Assembly: GCF_000203915.1 (NCBI RefSeq)
Contig: NC_008392.1
Location: 248,001 to 312,000 of the forward strand
Length of the DNA: 64,000 nt
Direction: 5' to 3'
Origin: Burkholderia ambifaria AMMD
GTDB taxonomy: Bacteria > Pseudomonadota > Gammaproteobacteria > Burkholderiales > Burkholderiaceae
Shown here: in pieces, positions 9,720 to 19,341 of the stretch
How positions within the stretch are numbered: position 1 is the stretch's first letter
Layout: every line of letters starts with the position of its first letter
Notes under the pieces: model-generated
Told to the model about the DNA's origin: nothing
The model's database searches: none
The model's input: the letters and a program-made list of their open reading frames with translations, nothing else
Program-made: the position numbers and the translations under genes

Positions 9720-11213
9720 TCAACGCGTTTCGCCCGGCGCCGGATGCGCGACCGGCAGCGCGAACTCGAACACCGCGCCGCGTCCGTCCCGATCGACGAG
9801 CCGGATCCCGCTGCCGTTGAGCACCAGCATCCGGTGCACGATCAGCAGCCCGAGCCCGCCGCTCGTCGCCGCGCCGCCGCTCATCGGCCGCTGCGGCCGC
9901 TGAAACAATCCTTCGCGCCGCGCCTGCGGAATCCCTTCTCCGGTATCCGACACGGTCACCACCACGCGATCGTCCTGCGGCGTCAGCGCCACTTCGACTT
10001 CGCCGTGCTGCGGCGTGTGCCGCAATGCGTTGTCGAGCAGGTTGGTCAGCACGCGCTCGATCATCCCGAGATCGGCCGAGACGACCGGCACGCGCGGCGG
10101 GATCCGCGCATGCAGCGCGATGCCGCGCGACTGCGCGGCCAGCTCGAACTTCTGGAACACGTCCTGCACGAGATCGACGAGCGAGAACGGCTCGCGCTCG
10201 GCCTGCACGCCGCCCGATTCGAGCCGCGCGAGTTCGAACAGCGCCTGCGCGAGCCGGCCGACCTTCGTGCTCTGCGCGAGCGCGATCGACAGGTAGCGGC
10301 GGCGCTCGGTCTCGGCGAGCGTGTCGGACTTCAGCGACAGTGTCTCCAGATAGCCGTGCAGCGACGTCAGCGGCGTGCGCAGGTCGTGCGAGATGTTCGT
10401 GATCAGTTCGCGCCGCTGCTGGTCCTGGCGCGTCAGCGCGCGCCACTGTTCGCCGATCCGGTCGGCCATCTGCGCGAACGCGGATTCGAGCACCGCGATG
10501 TCGTCGCCGCGCGCCCCCGGCGGCGAGCGCGGCACCGGCGGCTGCGTGTCGGGCGCGCCGTTCGCGTCGAAGCGGCGCATCGCGTCGGTCAGCCGGCGCA
10601 GCGGGCGCGTGATGAAGCTGAACGCGGTCAGGCCCGCGAGCAGGCCGAGCAGCGCGACGACCGCCATCGACCACAGCGTCGTGCGCAGCACGTTGCCGGC
10701 GTCGACGCGCGCGACCAGCCGGTCGTGCGCTTCGCCGAGCAGCACCACGTAGATGTAGCCGGACGGCGGCTGTCCCGGGCGCTGCAGCGGCGCGGCGCTG
10801 AATACCTTGCGCCCGTCGGGGCTGCGCGGGTCGTCGCCGAGGATCGGCAGCGGATCGCCCGCGATGAAGCGCTGCACCGGCGCGAGATCGACGCGCTCGC
10901 GCTTCACGTGGCCCGGCGGCGCGTCGTCGCCCTCGATGCGCCCCGCGTTGTCGAGCAGGTACACCTCGACGCTCGGGTTCACGCCCATCAGCTGGCCGAA
11001 CAGCGTGCGCACCGCGTCCGGGCGCAGCCCGTTCGCATCCATCAGCGGCGTGCTGCTCGCGATGTGCGCGGCGAGATCGCGCGACAGGCCCTGCACGACT
11101 TCCTTCTCGCGCATGTCGTTCGCACGGATCTGCAGCCATGCCGACGCGCCCGAGCACGCGAGCAGCAGCACCGCGAACACGCACGACAGCCGCTGGGTGA
11201 GGGTGAGTTTCAT
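9720..11213 (-). CDS. Sensor histidine kinase of a two-component system
   Basis: A 497-residue membrane kinase. It has an N-terminal membrane segment, a periplasmic domain of about 130 residues, a second membrane segment, then HAMP. The phospho-acceptor motif NISHDLRTPL places the histidine near residue 275, and a HATPase domain follows with N, G1 (SDTGEGIP) and G2 (GGLGLLIV) boxes. The start at 11213 overlaps the response-regulator stop as TGATG, showing translational coupling. The frame continues upstream but that overlaps the regulator. No conserved feature identifies the stimulus. Confidence 0.9.
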   Translation of the reverse strand: MKLTLTQRLSCVFAVLLLACSGASAWLQIRANDMREKEVVQGLSRDLAAHIASSTPLMDANGLRPDAVRTLFGQLMGVNPSVEVYLLDNAGRIEGDDAPPGHVKRERVDLAPVQRFIAGDPLPILGDDPRSPDGRKVFSAAPLQRPGQPPSGYIYVVLLGEAHDRLVARVDAGNVLRTTLWSMAVVALLGLLAGLTAFSFITRPLRRLTDAMRRFDANGAPDTQPPVPRSPPGARGDDIAVLESAFAQMADRIGEQWRALTRQDQQRRELITNISHDLRTPLTSLHGYLETLSLKSDTLAETERRRYLSIALAQSTKVGRLAQALFELARLESGGVQAEREPFSLVDLVQDVFQKFELAAQSRGIALHARIPPRVPVVSADLGMIERVLTNLLDNALRHTPQHGEVEVALTPQDDRVVVTVSDTGEGIPQARREGLFQRPQRPMSGGAATSGGLGLLIVHRMLVLNGSGIRLVDRDGRGAVFEFALPVAHPAPGETR

Positions 11214-11932
11214 CAGGCGTCCCGCTGGTCCGGCGCGGCGAGCTTGTAGCCGCGTCCCCACACGGTGAGGATCCGCACGGGCTCGGCCGGATCGGCCTCG
11301 ACCTTCGCGCGCAGCCGGTTGATGTGGGTGTTCACCGTGTGTTCGTAGCCTTCGTGCTGGTAGCCCCACACCGCGTTCAGCAGGTCCATCCGCGAGAACA
11401 CCTTGCCCGGGTGCCGCGCGAAGAAATACAGCAGGTCGAATTCGCGCGGCGTGAGGTCGATGCGCGTGCCGTCGACGCTCGCTTCCCGCGCGATCGGGTC
11501 GATCGACAGGCCGGCTACGTCGAGCGTGCCCGCGTCGATCCGCGAATCGCGCGCGAGCGCGTCGACGCGCCGCAGCAGCGCCTTGACCCGCGCGACGAGT
11601 TCCAGCACCGAGAACGGTTTCGCCAGATAGTCGTCGGCGCCGAGCTCGAGGCCGAGGATCCGGTGCACCTCGCTCGAGCGCGCGCTGGTGATGATGATCG
11701 GCGTGTAACGCGCCATCGCGCGGGCGCGCCGGCAGATTTCCAGGCCGTCGACGCCGGGCAGCATCAGGTCGAGGATCAGCGCGTCCCAGTTGCCCTGTTC
11801 GAGCAGGCGCAGGCCTTCCGTGCCGTCCGCGCTGTGCACGACTTCGTAGCGCTCGTCGCGCAGGTGCAGGCTCAGCACGTCGGCGATGTCGGCGTCGTCT
11901 TCGACGATGAGGATGCGTTTGGGGTGGTCCAT
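11213..11932 (-). CDS. OmpR/PhoB-family response regulator
   Basis: A 239-residue response regulator with a receiver domain (acidic pair near residues 11-13, phospho-acceptor Asp55 in LILDLMLPG, conserved LAKPF lysine) and a C-terminal winged-helix DNA-binding domain ending in VWGRGYKL. MDHPKRILIVEDD is the typical start, so I place it at 11932; the open frame further upstream is Pro/Gly-rich and unlike the family. It is the first gene of the pair with the kinase. A palindrome and a tandem GTTTAA/GTTTGA sequence about 135-180 bases upstream are candidate autoregulatory sites. Confidence 0.92.
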   Translation of the reverse strand: MDHPKRILIVEDDADIADVLSLHLRDERYEVVHSADGTEGLRLLEQGNWDALILDLMLPGVDGLEICRRARAMARYTPIIITSARSSEVHRILGLELGADDYLAKPFSVLELVARVKALLRRVDALARDSRIDAGTLDVAGLSIDPIAREASVDGTRIDLTPREFDLLYFFARHPGKVFSRMDLLNAVWGYQHEGYEHTVNTHINRLRAKVEADPAEPVRILTVWGRGYKLAAPDQRDA

Positions 11933-12066
11933 GGCGGTCGGCGGCGGCACGTCGGTCGGGGGCTCACGGTTGGTGCGAAGGTTCTTTCCGGCGCCCTCTC
12001 CGGGCCGGCAGGCCGGCCTGCCGGGGAAGGCGAATGGCGGCAACAACGCCGCGCTGTCGCCATTGT

Positions 12067-12112
12067 GCAAAATTTTGCCGGCGGCAGGGGTCACAATTCG
12101 TTTAAGTTTGAA
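12067..12112. promoter_or_regulatory. Palindrome and direct repeat upstream of the response regulator
   Basis: GCAAAATTTTGC at 12067-12078 is a perfect 12-base palindrome, and GTTTAAGTTTGAA at 12100-12112 is a short tandem repeat, both in an otherwise GC-rich gap. Direct repeats with about one-turn or half-turn spacing are usual for OmpR/PhoB-type regulators, so self-regulation is plausible. Inference only. Confidence 0.4.
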
Positions 12113-12228
12113 TCGCGCCCGCGACGTGAGCCCATGCCGGCAAGGCTATCCGATCCAGCCCCGGAGGATCCGAAACGAGAAACGCACGCCCGATGCGATT
12201 GGACGGCCGCCCGTCCGTCACGCACGCT

Positions 12229-13266
12229 TCAAGCCGCCAGCCCCGCCGACGGAACCGCCTGCATGTCAGGATTGAACCGGGTCATGCAATTGAGATCGAG
12301 CGCGCGAATCTGCTCGGTCATGAAGTCGACGAAGATCCGGATGCGCGTCGGAAGATGCTGCCGGCTCAGATAGCAGATGTAGTGGCCGCGATCCTCCGGC
12401 ACATGCTTCGCCAGTGCGACGACGAGCTCCTTCGACGCGAGATGGTCGCGAATCTGATAGCCCGCCATCTGCGCGATGCCCGCTCCGTTCAGCACCGAGC
12501 GCAACACCAGATCCGCATCGTTGAACGTGAGGCGCGACGTCGGCAGGTACTTTTGCATACGGCCGTCGACATTGAACTCCCATTCGAACACGCGACCACT
12601 CGCGAAGCGGAAATTGATGCACTCGTGCCGGTCGAGATCTTCGATGCGCTGCGGGAGGCCATGCCGCGCGACGTACGACGGCGCCGCGCAGAGCGCCATC
12701 TGCATCGGAATCAGTTGCCGGGCGATGATGCTCGAATCCTCGATGCGCCCGTTGCGAAACGACACGTCGATCCGCTCCGACACCAGGTCGATCGGCCGGT
12801 CGTCGAGCAGCAGATCGATGATGATGTCCGGGTAGGCCTGCGCGAATTTTTCCAGCAGCGGCGCGACGATCTTCCGGCCGAACCCCACGGCCGAGCTGAT
12901 ACGGATGAGGCCGCGCGGCGGCCCCTGCCGCAACTCCAGCATGTCGTTCATGGCTTCCACGATCTGTGCCACGCCCTGATGGCAGTTCTCGTAGAATCGC
13001 CGGCCTTCGCAGGTCAGTTCGGTCGTGCGCGTGGTGCGCTGGAACAGCCGCGTGCTCAACTGCGCCTCCAGCTTCTGCACGTTGCGGCTCACGGCCGGCC
13101 GTCCGACGCCGAGCCGTTCGGCGGCCTTGGTGAAGCTCCCCTCGCTCGCCACGGCAACGAAGGCGAGGATGCCTGCATAGCTGGCACCAAAGCTCGCGGA
13201 CAGCGCATCGGCGCGACCGGTCAGGTCGCGACGCACGCCGTGCTCCGATGGTTCCGAATGGTTCAT
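12229..13266 (-). CDS. LysR-family transcriptional regulator
   Basis: A 345-residue LysR regulator with an N-terminal winged helix-turn-helix at about 25-85 (EGSFTKAAERLGVGRPAVSR region) and a LysR substrate-binding domain. I prefer ATG 13266 over a TTG at 13281. It lies 84 bases downstream of the NmrA-like gene on the same strand rather than divergent from it, so it may be cotranscribed with that gene. It belongs to the common CrgA/AaeR-like subgroup. Target unknown. Confidence 0.88.
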   Translation of the reverse strand: MNHSEPSEHGVRRDLTGRADALSASFGASYAGILAFVAVASEGSFTKAAERLGVGRPAVSRNVQKLEAQLSTRLFQRTTRTTELTCEGRRFYENCHQGVAQIVEAMNDMLELRQGPPRGLIRISSAVGFGRKIVAPLLEKFAQAYPDIIIDLLLDDRPIDLVSERIDVSFRNGRIEDSSIIARQLIPMQMALCAAPSYVARHGLPQRIEDLDRHECINFRFASGRVFEWEFNVDGRMQKYLPTSRLTFNDADLVLRSVLNGAGIAQMAGYQIRDHLASKELVVALAKHVPEDRGHYICYLSRQHLPTRIRIFVDFMTEQIRALDLNCMTRFNPDMQAVPSAGLAA

Positions 13267-13350
13267 TTCCGCTGCCCCCAAGAGATGCCGATCATTCCGG
13301 TTGCCCGCCGTCGGCGGGTGTCGGCGAACCGCCGCGTGTGCGAACGCGAC

Positions 13351-14094
13351 TCAGCGTGCGGCGAGCCACGGCTCGAGACCGATGCGGCCGAGCCGCGCGG
13401 CCCCGAGCGGCACCAGCGATTTTTCCTCGACGCGGCCGCCGTAGTAGCGGGCGTCGCGATCGGTCACCACCGCGCGCGTGTCGCCGATCGACTTCAGATA
13501 GCGCGCGACGATCTCCGCGAACGGCGCGCGATCCGGGCCCGCGATCTCGATCGTGCCGTTCTGCGGCGCGGCGAGCGCGGTCTGTGCGACGAATGCCGAC
13601 ACGTCTTCCGCGGCGATCGGCTGAAACAGCCCGTCGCCGATGCGGACCGTGCCGTCTTCCGCGCCGGCATCCGCGATGCCGCCGATGAATTCCATGAATT
13701 GCGTCGCGCGAACGATGGTGTACGGAACGCCCGCCGCTTCGATCGCCTGTTCCTGCGCGACCTTCGCCGCGAAATAACCGTTCTCCGGCATGCGGTCGCA
13801 GCCGACGATCGACAGCGCGACGTGATGGCGCACGCCTGCAGCCACTTCCGCCTTGCCGACATTGCGTGCCGACGTGCGGAAGAAGTCCAGCACCGCCTGC
13901 GGCTCCCATGACGGCGCATTCGCCACGTCCACGACGACGTCCGCGCCCGTCAACGCGTCGGCCAGGCCTTCGCCCGTGATGATATTGACGCCGGTGCTCG
14001 GCGACGCGGCCAGCACCTGGTGGCCGGCTTCGCCGAGCAGCGTGACGACACGCGAGCCGATCAGGCCCGAACCACCGATGACAACGATCTTCAT
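13351..14094 (-). CDS. NmrA/SDR-like NAD(P)-binding protein
   Basis: A 247-residue atypical short-chain dehydrogenase. The N-terminal GGSGLIG nucleotide-binding loop is clear, but the usual YxxxK catalytic pair is replaced (NGYFAAKVAQE has Tyr and Lys separated by three residues, so some activity is possible). The middle FxxxxVRATQFMEF segment is typical of NAD(P)H-binding NmrA-type oxidoreductases and redox sensors. It is divergent from a MocR/PdxR-type regulator at 14300 and upstream of a LysR gene on its own strand. Substrate unknown. Confidence 0.8.
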   Translation of the reverse strand: MKIVVIGGSGLIGSRVVTLLGEAGHQVLAASPSTGVNIITGEGLADALTGADVVVDVANAPSWEPQAVLDFFRTSARNVGKAEVAAGVRHHVALSIVGCDRMPENGYFAAKVAQEQAIEAAGVPYTIVRATQFMEFIGGIADAGAEDGTVRIGDGLFQPIAAEDVSAFVAQTALAAPQNGTIEIAGPDRAPFAEIVARYLKSIGDTRAVVTDRDARYYGGRVEEKSLVPLGAARLGRIGLEPWLAAR

Positions 14095-14299
14095 CGCAAA
14101 ATCTCCTGACGAATGGATTGCATTGGACTGCTAGAGGTACGCGACGGCGCCGGATCCGCTGAAAGGCGGCCGTAACCTCGCATCACGTGCCGCAATTGTG
14201 GAAGAATCATGTCCTATCTCATAAGTGCCAAGAATCGTCGATCGGACTGGTCCATACCGCGTCTGTTCCTGTCCTGTTCACGCTACCCGAGAGACCGTG

Positions 14300-15790
14300 A
14301 TGTCCGCGCCAACACCCCCGCTTGCCATCGAAATCGACCGGCACCACCAGTTGCCCGTCTATCTGCAGATTTGCGAGCGGTTCAAGGCTGCGATCGCCGC
14401 CGGTCATCTGCGCCCCGGCGATCGCGTGCCCGCGCTGCGCGGCCTGGCGACGCAACTGAACACCGCGCGCGGCACGGTTGAACAGGCCTACACGATCCTG
14501 GTCGACGAGGGCTATCTGCAAATGCGCGGCGCGGCGGGCACGTTCGTCGCGCCGTCCCTGCCGGCCTCGCTGACGCAGCCGCCGCCCGCGCGCGCCGACC
14601 TACAACATGCGTCGCTCGCACCGAACGTCGATCCGCCGCCACGGCGCCCACAGCCGATCGCCGTCGCGCTGAGCGGCGAGCCGCGCCCGCTGCAACCCGG
14701 GCTCCCCGCGCTCGACGCGTTTCCGCGCAAGGTCTGGCACCGGCTCGTGTCGCAGCGCGCGCGCAGCAGCGAACGCGCACTGCTGGCCTACCCGAATCCG
14801 GCCGGCTACCGGCCGCTGCGCGAACACATCGCCACCTATCTGACGCTGTCGCGCGGCGTCACCTGCGTGCCGGAACAGGTGTTCGTCACCGGCGGCTACC
14901 GCGCGACGCTGGAACTCGTGCTGCGCAGCCTCGCGCGCGCGGACGAGCGCGTGTGGTTCGAGGATCCCGGCTATCTGCTCGCGCGCGGGTTCCTGTCCGA
15001 GACCGGCATACAACTCGTCCCCGTACCGGTGGACGCCGACGGGATCGACGTCGAGCGCGGCATGCAGCTGGACGCGCAGGCCCGCTTCGCGCTGGTGACG
15101 CCGTCGCATCAGAGCCCGCTCGGGCATACGCTGTCGCTGTCCCGCCGCATTGCGCTGCTCGACTGGGCCGAAAAAATGTCCGGGTGGATCGTCGAGGACG
15201 ACTACGACAGCGAGTTTCGCTACCTCGGCCGCCCGCTGCCCGCGTTGAAGAGTCTCGACCGGCGCGATCGCGTGATCTATTGCAGTACCTTCAGCAAGGC
15301 GATGTACCCCGGTTTGCGGCTTGCCTACGCGGTCGTGCCGGAGCGCGCCGTCGAGCGCGTCGAACGCGTGGCGTGCAGCATGAATGCCGGTTCGCCGCCG
15401 CTGCTGCAGGCGGCGCTGGCCGATTTCATCGAGCAGGGGCACTTTGCCCGGCATCTGAAGCGCATGCGCGCGCTGTACGGCGAGCGCCGCATGCTGATCG
15501 TGCACGCATTGCGTCAGGCGTTCGGCGAGCGGCTGATCGTCGAATTGCCGGTGGGCGGCATCCAGTTCGCGGTGCGATTCACCGACGGGCCCGATGGGCC
15601 GGTCGACGACGTCGCCGTCGCCGCACGCGCGCGCGAGGCCGGGCTCGCGGTCGTGCCGCTGTCGATCTGGTATACGAACAGCCACACGCCGCAAACGCCG
15701 CGCGGCCTCGTCATCGGGTTCGCGAACATCGTCGACGCGGACGAAGCGCAACGTCACGCAAACACGCTGCGGGCCTGTCTCGACCGCTGA
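14300..15790 (+). CDS. MocR/PdxR-type GntR regulator with aminotransferase-like domain
   Basis: A 496-residue regulator with an N-terminal GntR winged helix (about 15-85) followed by a fold-type I aminotransferase-like domain. The PLP-binding lysine is Lys333 in TFSKAMYPGLRL, and the upstream Asp-Asp-Tyr-Asp-Ser motif (VEDDYDSEF) is intact, so PLP binding is likely. Members of this family sense PLP or amino-acid/PLP adducts. ATG 14300 (MSAPTPP) fits the family start; the frame opens 75 bases earlier without support. It is divergent from the NmrA-like gene, the obvious candidate target. Confidence 0.88.
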   Translation: MSAPTPPLAIEIDRHHQLPVYLQICERFKAAIAAGHLRPGDRVPALRGLATQLNTARGTVEQAYTILVDEGYLQMRGAAGTFVAPSLPASLTQPPPARADLQHASLAPNVDPPPRRPQPIAVALSGEPRPLQPGLPALDAFPRKVWHRLVSQRARSSERALLAYPNPAGYRPLREHIATYLTLSRGVTCVPEQVFVTGGYRATLELVLRSLARADERVWFEDPGYLLARGFLSETGIQLVPVPVDADGIDVERGMQLDAQARFALVTPSHQSPLGHTLSLSRRIALLDWAEKMSGWIVEDDYDSEFRYLGRPLPALKSLDRRDRVIYCSTFSKAMYPGLRLAYAVVPERAVERVERVACSMNAGSPPLLQAALADFIEQGHFARHLKRMRALYGERRMLIVHALRQAFGERLIVELPVGGIQFAVRFTDGPDGPVDDVAVAARAREAGLAVVPLSIWYTNSHTPQTPRGLVIGFANIVDADEAQRHANTLRACLDR

Positions 15791-15812
15791 CGCGCGGCGG
15801 GGTCGCGCGTCA
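15788..15812 (+). terminator. Hairpin starting at the MocR-type stop codon
   Basis: TGACGCGCG (starting with the TGA stop) and CGCGCGTCA form a perfect nine-base stem around a seven-base loop. No T-run follows, so it may be a terminator or a 3' stabilising hairpin. Confidence 0.45.
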
Positions 15813-16079
15813 CCGGCCCGATTGGTGTCCAACGGGAAACATTGAATCGCCCGCGACGGCCATACCGTCGCCCGGTACGCTCCGCTAGCATGGAGGCGTC
15901 CTTCTCCGTGGACGAACCCGGATTCGGGCTGCACCGGAAGATCGCCGCGCTCCGCATACGATCGTTCGCTCCACCTGTTCGTGAAGACGCCATCTGCCCG
16001 GGCAATGCAGCCCCCTTCGCAACACGCTTCGACACTTGAACGACGGGGATCGAAGCGTCGCTGAACTCGAGCACGCATC

Positions 16080-16580
16080 ATGAATGACAACAAGCTGCAG
16101 GCCCCTCCGCTTTCCCTCCTCGACAGGTATCGGGGCCGGGAATTCCAGCCGCTCTATACGACGAGCGTGACAGTATCCGGTGGCGAGACGGGACACGGCC
16201 GCGCATCCGGCGTCGTGCGCTCGGACGACGGGAACCTCGCCGTCGATCTGCGCCTGCCCGCCGAGTTCGGCGGGCCCGGCAACGGCACCAACCCCGAGCA
16301 ATTGTTCGCGGCGGGCTTCGCCGCGTGCTTTCACGGTGCGCTGAACCTGCTCACGCAACGCGCCGACATCGAACCCGCCGATACGGTCGTGGAGGTGCGG
16401 GTGTCGTTCGGCCGCGATCCGATGGACGGCGGCCATGCATTGCTCATCGACGTCCAGGTGCGGATGCCCGGCGTGGATCGAAGCATCGCGGAAGAACTGG
16501 TTCGAGCCGCGGAGCGCCTGTGCCCGTATGCCAAGATGGCCAGACAAGGCACCGTCAATATCGTGACCGTCGTCGACTGA
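16080..16580 (+). CDS. ohr: Ohr/OsmC-family organic hydroperoxide reductase (paralogue 1)
   Basis: A thiol peroxidase of the Ohr family, which reduces organic and fatty-acid hydroperoxides in the cytoplasm with lipoyl-protein reductants. The two redox cysteines are Cys83 in AAGFAACFHGAL and Cys148 in RLCPYAKMARQG, and the GTNPEQLFAAG motif is intact. At 166 residues it is longer than a standard Ohr (about 140) because of an N-terminal segment with RYRGREFQPLYT that its neighbour at 19.9 kb shares. There is no OhrR-type regulator gene next to it. The ribosome binding site is weak. Confidence 0.85.
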   Translation: MNDNKLQAPPLSLLDRYRGREFQPLYTTSVTVSGGETGHGRASGVVRSDDGNLAVDLRLPAEFGGPGNGTNPEQLFAAGFAACFHGALNLLTQRADIEPADTVVEVRVSFGRDPMDGGHALLIDVQVRMPGVDRSIAEELVRAAERLCPYAKMARQGTVNIVTVVD

Positions 16581-16700
16581 CGCGACGCCCGTCGGGCGGT
16601 AGCGGCACCTGTCCGCTGAAGACCTTCGTTGCCGCTCCCTCGCGCGTGGCCGCTGCGCTGTGCCTTCGGGGCACGCTGAGTCCTCGATGAGGCAAATGAA

Positions 16701-17702
16701 ATGCATCTCGGAAAATCGTACAAGCTGTCGGAGTTCCTGATCTGGACTCGTTGGAACATCTACGAGCTTTTCGTGTTCGGGACTGTGCCGGTCATTCTGT
16801 ACAAGTTCCTGTGCGTCACATGGTTGTCGATCCCGCTGACGATCGTGGTTCTGCTCGGCACCGCGACGTCGTTCATCGTCGGCTTCAAGAATGTGCAGAC
16901 GTACAACCGGGCAACGGACGCGCTGGATATCTGGACCGAAATCGTGAGCAAGAGCCGTCGCTGGGGCCAGCTCGCGCGCGATTTTGCCGGCGACGAAGCG
17001 ATTTCCCGCACGCTGATCGATCGGCACCTCGGATGGCTGACCGCGCTGCGATACGACCTGCGTCGCCCTCGGGTGTGGGAAAGCACGAGCAAACGCTACA
17101 ACGCGGAATACCGCCGGTTCTATCGCGTGCCGGAGTGGGAACAGGACATCGCGGAAGTGTTGCCGAACTACCTGTCGCCGTCTGAAACGGCACAGGCGCT
17201 CTCTTCCGCGTCCATTTCGACATGCGTGCTGAATCTGCAATGCAGTGCGCTCAAAACGCTTCACGCGGCCGGTCAGCTGAATACGAGCTTCTACATGGAG
17301 CTTCACAAGACGATCGGGGATTTCATCGCGCTCCAGTCGAGATCCGAGCGTTTCAAGAACTTCCCGTATCCGCGCCAGTACGCGACCGTCAGCTCGCTGT
17401 TCGTCCGGTTCTTCTGCCTGTCGCTTCCGTTCGGTCTTCTGAACGAATTCAACCGGCTCAACGATGGCGTGACCGGCTTCATGCACGGCAACATGGTATG
17501 GCTGGTGGTGCCATGCAGCGTCGCGGTGTCGTGGATGTATACGTCGCTCGACCAGGTCGGCGAAGGCACCGAGAATCCGTTCGAAGGCGGTGCGAACGAC
17601 GTTCCCATTTCGACGTTGTGCGGCACGATCGAGCGCGATCTGAAAGCGATGCTCGGAGAACCGGCCGGCCAGCCGTGCGGCCACTCGGTCATCGCGCTAT
17701 AG
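16701..17702 (+). CDS. Bestrophin-like (UPF0187) membrane channel protein
   Basis: A 333-residue membrane protein with hydrophobic segments around 20-70 and 235-280. The NPFEGGANDVPIS segment near the C-terminus is the hallmark of bacterial bestrophin homologues, which form pentameric anion or cation channels. The early FKNVQTYNRATDA motif also fits. GAGG precedes the ATG. It lies between an ohr gene and a divergently oriented exporter, so its expression could belong to the stress region, but no operon link is clear. Confidence 0.85.
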   Translation: MHLGKSYKLSEFLIWTRWNIYELFVFGTVPVILYKFLCVTWLSIPLTIVVLLGTATSFIVGFKNVQTYNRATDALDIWTEIVSKSRRWGQLARDFAGDEAISRTLIDRHLGWLTALRYDLRRPRVWESTSKRYNAEYRRFYRVPEWEQDIAEVLPNYLSPSETAQALSSASISTCVLNLQCSALKTLHAAGQLNTSFYMELHKTIGDFIALQSRSERFKNFPYPRQYATVSSLFVRFFCLSLPFGLLNEFNRLNDGVTGFMHGNMVWLVVPCSVAVSWMYTSLDQVGEGTENPFEGGANDVPISTLCGTIERDLKAMLGEPAGQPCGHSVIAL

Positions 17703-17760
17703 GGAACCGGGCGGCTGCTCGCGCGCATCGGCGCCGAAGGCGGCGCAATGCCCGGTTCCC
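17702..17760. terminator. Bidirectional terminator with nested hairpins
   Basis: GGGAACCGGGC (17702-17712) and GCCCGGTTCCC (17750-17760) form a perfect 11-base stem. Inside the loop a second hairpin, GCGCCG-AAGG-CGGCGC (17731-17746), forms. It sits exactly between the ends of two converging genes, so it probably stops transcription from both sides. Confidence 0.7.
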
Positions 17761-17787
17761 CTCCGCACGATTCCCGGCGAGCCTCGT

Positions 17788-19341
17788 TCAGTGTCCACCG
17801 CCCGCCATGCCGCCGCCGCCCTTGGCGGGTTTGGTGAGCCAGACCAGCGGCACGATCATGATGAAGATGATCGACGACAACCAGAAGATATCGTTCAGCG
17901 CGAGCATCGCGGCCTGGGCGTTCAGCGTGCGTTCGAAGAACGTCGTGGCCTGATCCGCGCCGCCGCCGAGCGTCGCCTGCAGCTGCGCGATGGCACTCGC
18001 ATAGGCGGGGTTGTTCACGCTCGATTGCTCGGCGAGCCGCGCATGGTGCAGGATTGTCCGGTCGTTCCATCCGGTCGAGATCAACGACGTGCCGACGCCG
18101 CCCGCGAACACGCGCACGAAATTGGACAGGCCCGCGGCCGCCGGAATGCGCTCGGCGGGCAACCCCGACAGGATGATCGCGGTCAGCGGCGTGAAGAACA
18201 GCGCCATCGGAATACCCTGCAACAGCGTCGGCAGCACCAGCGTATAGGGGTCGACGCCCGTCGTGTAATGCGAGCGCATGAAGAACACGCCCGCAAAGCC
18301 CAGGAAGGCCAGCGTCGCGAGCACCCGCGCATCCGACTTCGGCATGATCTTCGCCATCAATGGCGCCAGCATCACGGCAAAGATCCCGAGCGGCGCCGTC
18401 ACGAGGCCGGCGTCCACTGATCGATAGCCGAGATAGCCCTGAATCCATTGCGGCAGGATCACGAGGTTCGAGAAGAACACCGCGTACGCGACCGAGATCG
18501 CAATCGTGCCGCCGCGGAAATTGCGCAACGCGAAAAGGCGAATGTCGACGATCGGGTTTCCCTCCGTGAACTCCCAGATCAGGAAAAACAGGAAACTGAT
18601 GGCGGCGATGACGGCAAGCGTGCAGATCACGGGCGAACTGAACCAGTCGAGGTCCTTGCCTTTGTCGAGCATGATCTGCAGCGTCGCGACCCACACGATC
18701 AGCGACATCAGCCCGACCTTGTCGATCGGGACCTTGCGCACCTGCGTCTCGCGGTCGCGATAGATCATCCACGTGACGCCGGCCGCGAACAGGCCGACGG
18801 GAATGTTGATATAGAAGATCCACGACCAGCTGTAGCTGTCGGTGATCCACCCGCCCAGCGCGGGACCGGCGATCGGGCCGACCGTCGCGGTCATCGACCA
18901 TAGCGCGAGCGCGGTGGCGCTTTTCTCCTTCGGATACGAACCGAGCAGGATCGCTTGCGACAGCGGAATCAGCGGCCCCGCGACGACGCCCTGCAAGACG
19001 CGTGCGGCAAGCAGCACGAGCAGGTTCGGCGCGACACCGCACAACCACGACGAAAACACGAACAGCACGATCGCGGCCACGAACAGCCGGATCTGCCCGA
19101 CGCGCTGCGTGAGCCAGCCCGTCAGCGGAATCGCGACGGCATTGGCCGCCGAGAACAGCGTGATCACCCACGTGCCTTCGTCGACGGAGACGCCGAGGTT
19201 GCCCGAGATGGTCGGAATCGCGACGTTGGCGATCGACGAATCGAGCACGTTCATGAACGTCGCGAGCGCGACGGCGAGGGTCGCAAGGATCAGCTTTCCG
19301 CCCGTCAGCGGCGGCGGTGAAGGTTTCGTTGAGGAATGCAT
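17788..19341 (-). CDS. DHA2-family (EmrB/QacA) drug efflux MFS transporter
   Basis: A 517-residue major facilitator protein with about 14 hydrophobic segments. It has the DHA2 motif LDSSIANVAIPTI in the first helix, GWLTQRVGQIR as motif A and GPALGGWITDSYSWSW as motif C, all typical of proton-driven multidrug exporters. The C-terminus is Gly-rich (GGGGMAGGGH). It usually works with an EmrA adaptor and an outer-membrane factor, but neither is next to it here, so it may be part of a system whose partners are elsewhere. A regulator gene is also missing nearby. Confidence 0.9.
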   Translation of the reverse strand: MHSSTKPSPPPLTGGKLILATLAVALATFMNVLDSSIANVAIPTISGNLGVSVDEGTWVITLFSAANAVAIPLTGWLTQRVGQIRLFVAAIVLFVFSSWLCGVAPNLLVLLAARVLQGVVAGPLIPLSQAILLGSYPKEKSATALALWSMTATVGPIAGPALGGWITDSYSWSWIFYINIPVGLFAAGVTWMIYRDRETQVRKVPIDKVGLMSLIVWVATLQIMLDKGKDLDWFSSPVICTLAVIAAISFLFFLIWEFTEGNPIVDIRLFALRNFRGGTIAISVAYAVFFSNLVILPQWIQGYLGYRSVDAGLVTAPLGIFAVMLAPLMAKIMPKSDARVLATLAFLGFAGVFFMRSHYTTGVDPYTLVLPTLLQGIPMALFFTPLTAIILSGLPAERIPAAAGLSNFVRVFAGGVGTSLISTGWNDRTILHHARLAEQSSVNNPAYASAIAQLQATLGGGADQATTFFERTLNAQAAMLALNDIFWLSSIIFIMIVPLVWLTKPAKGGGGMAGGGH

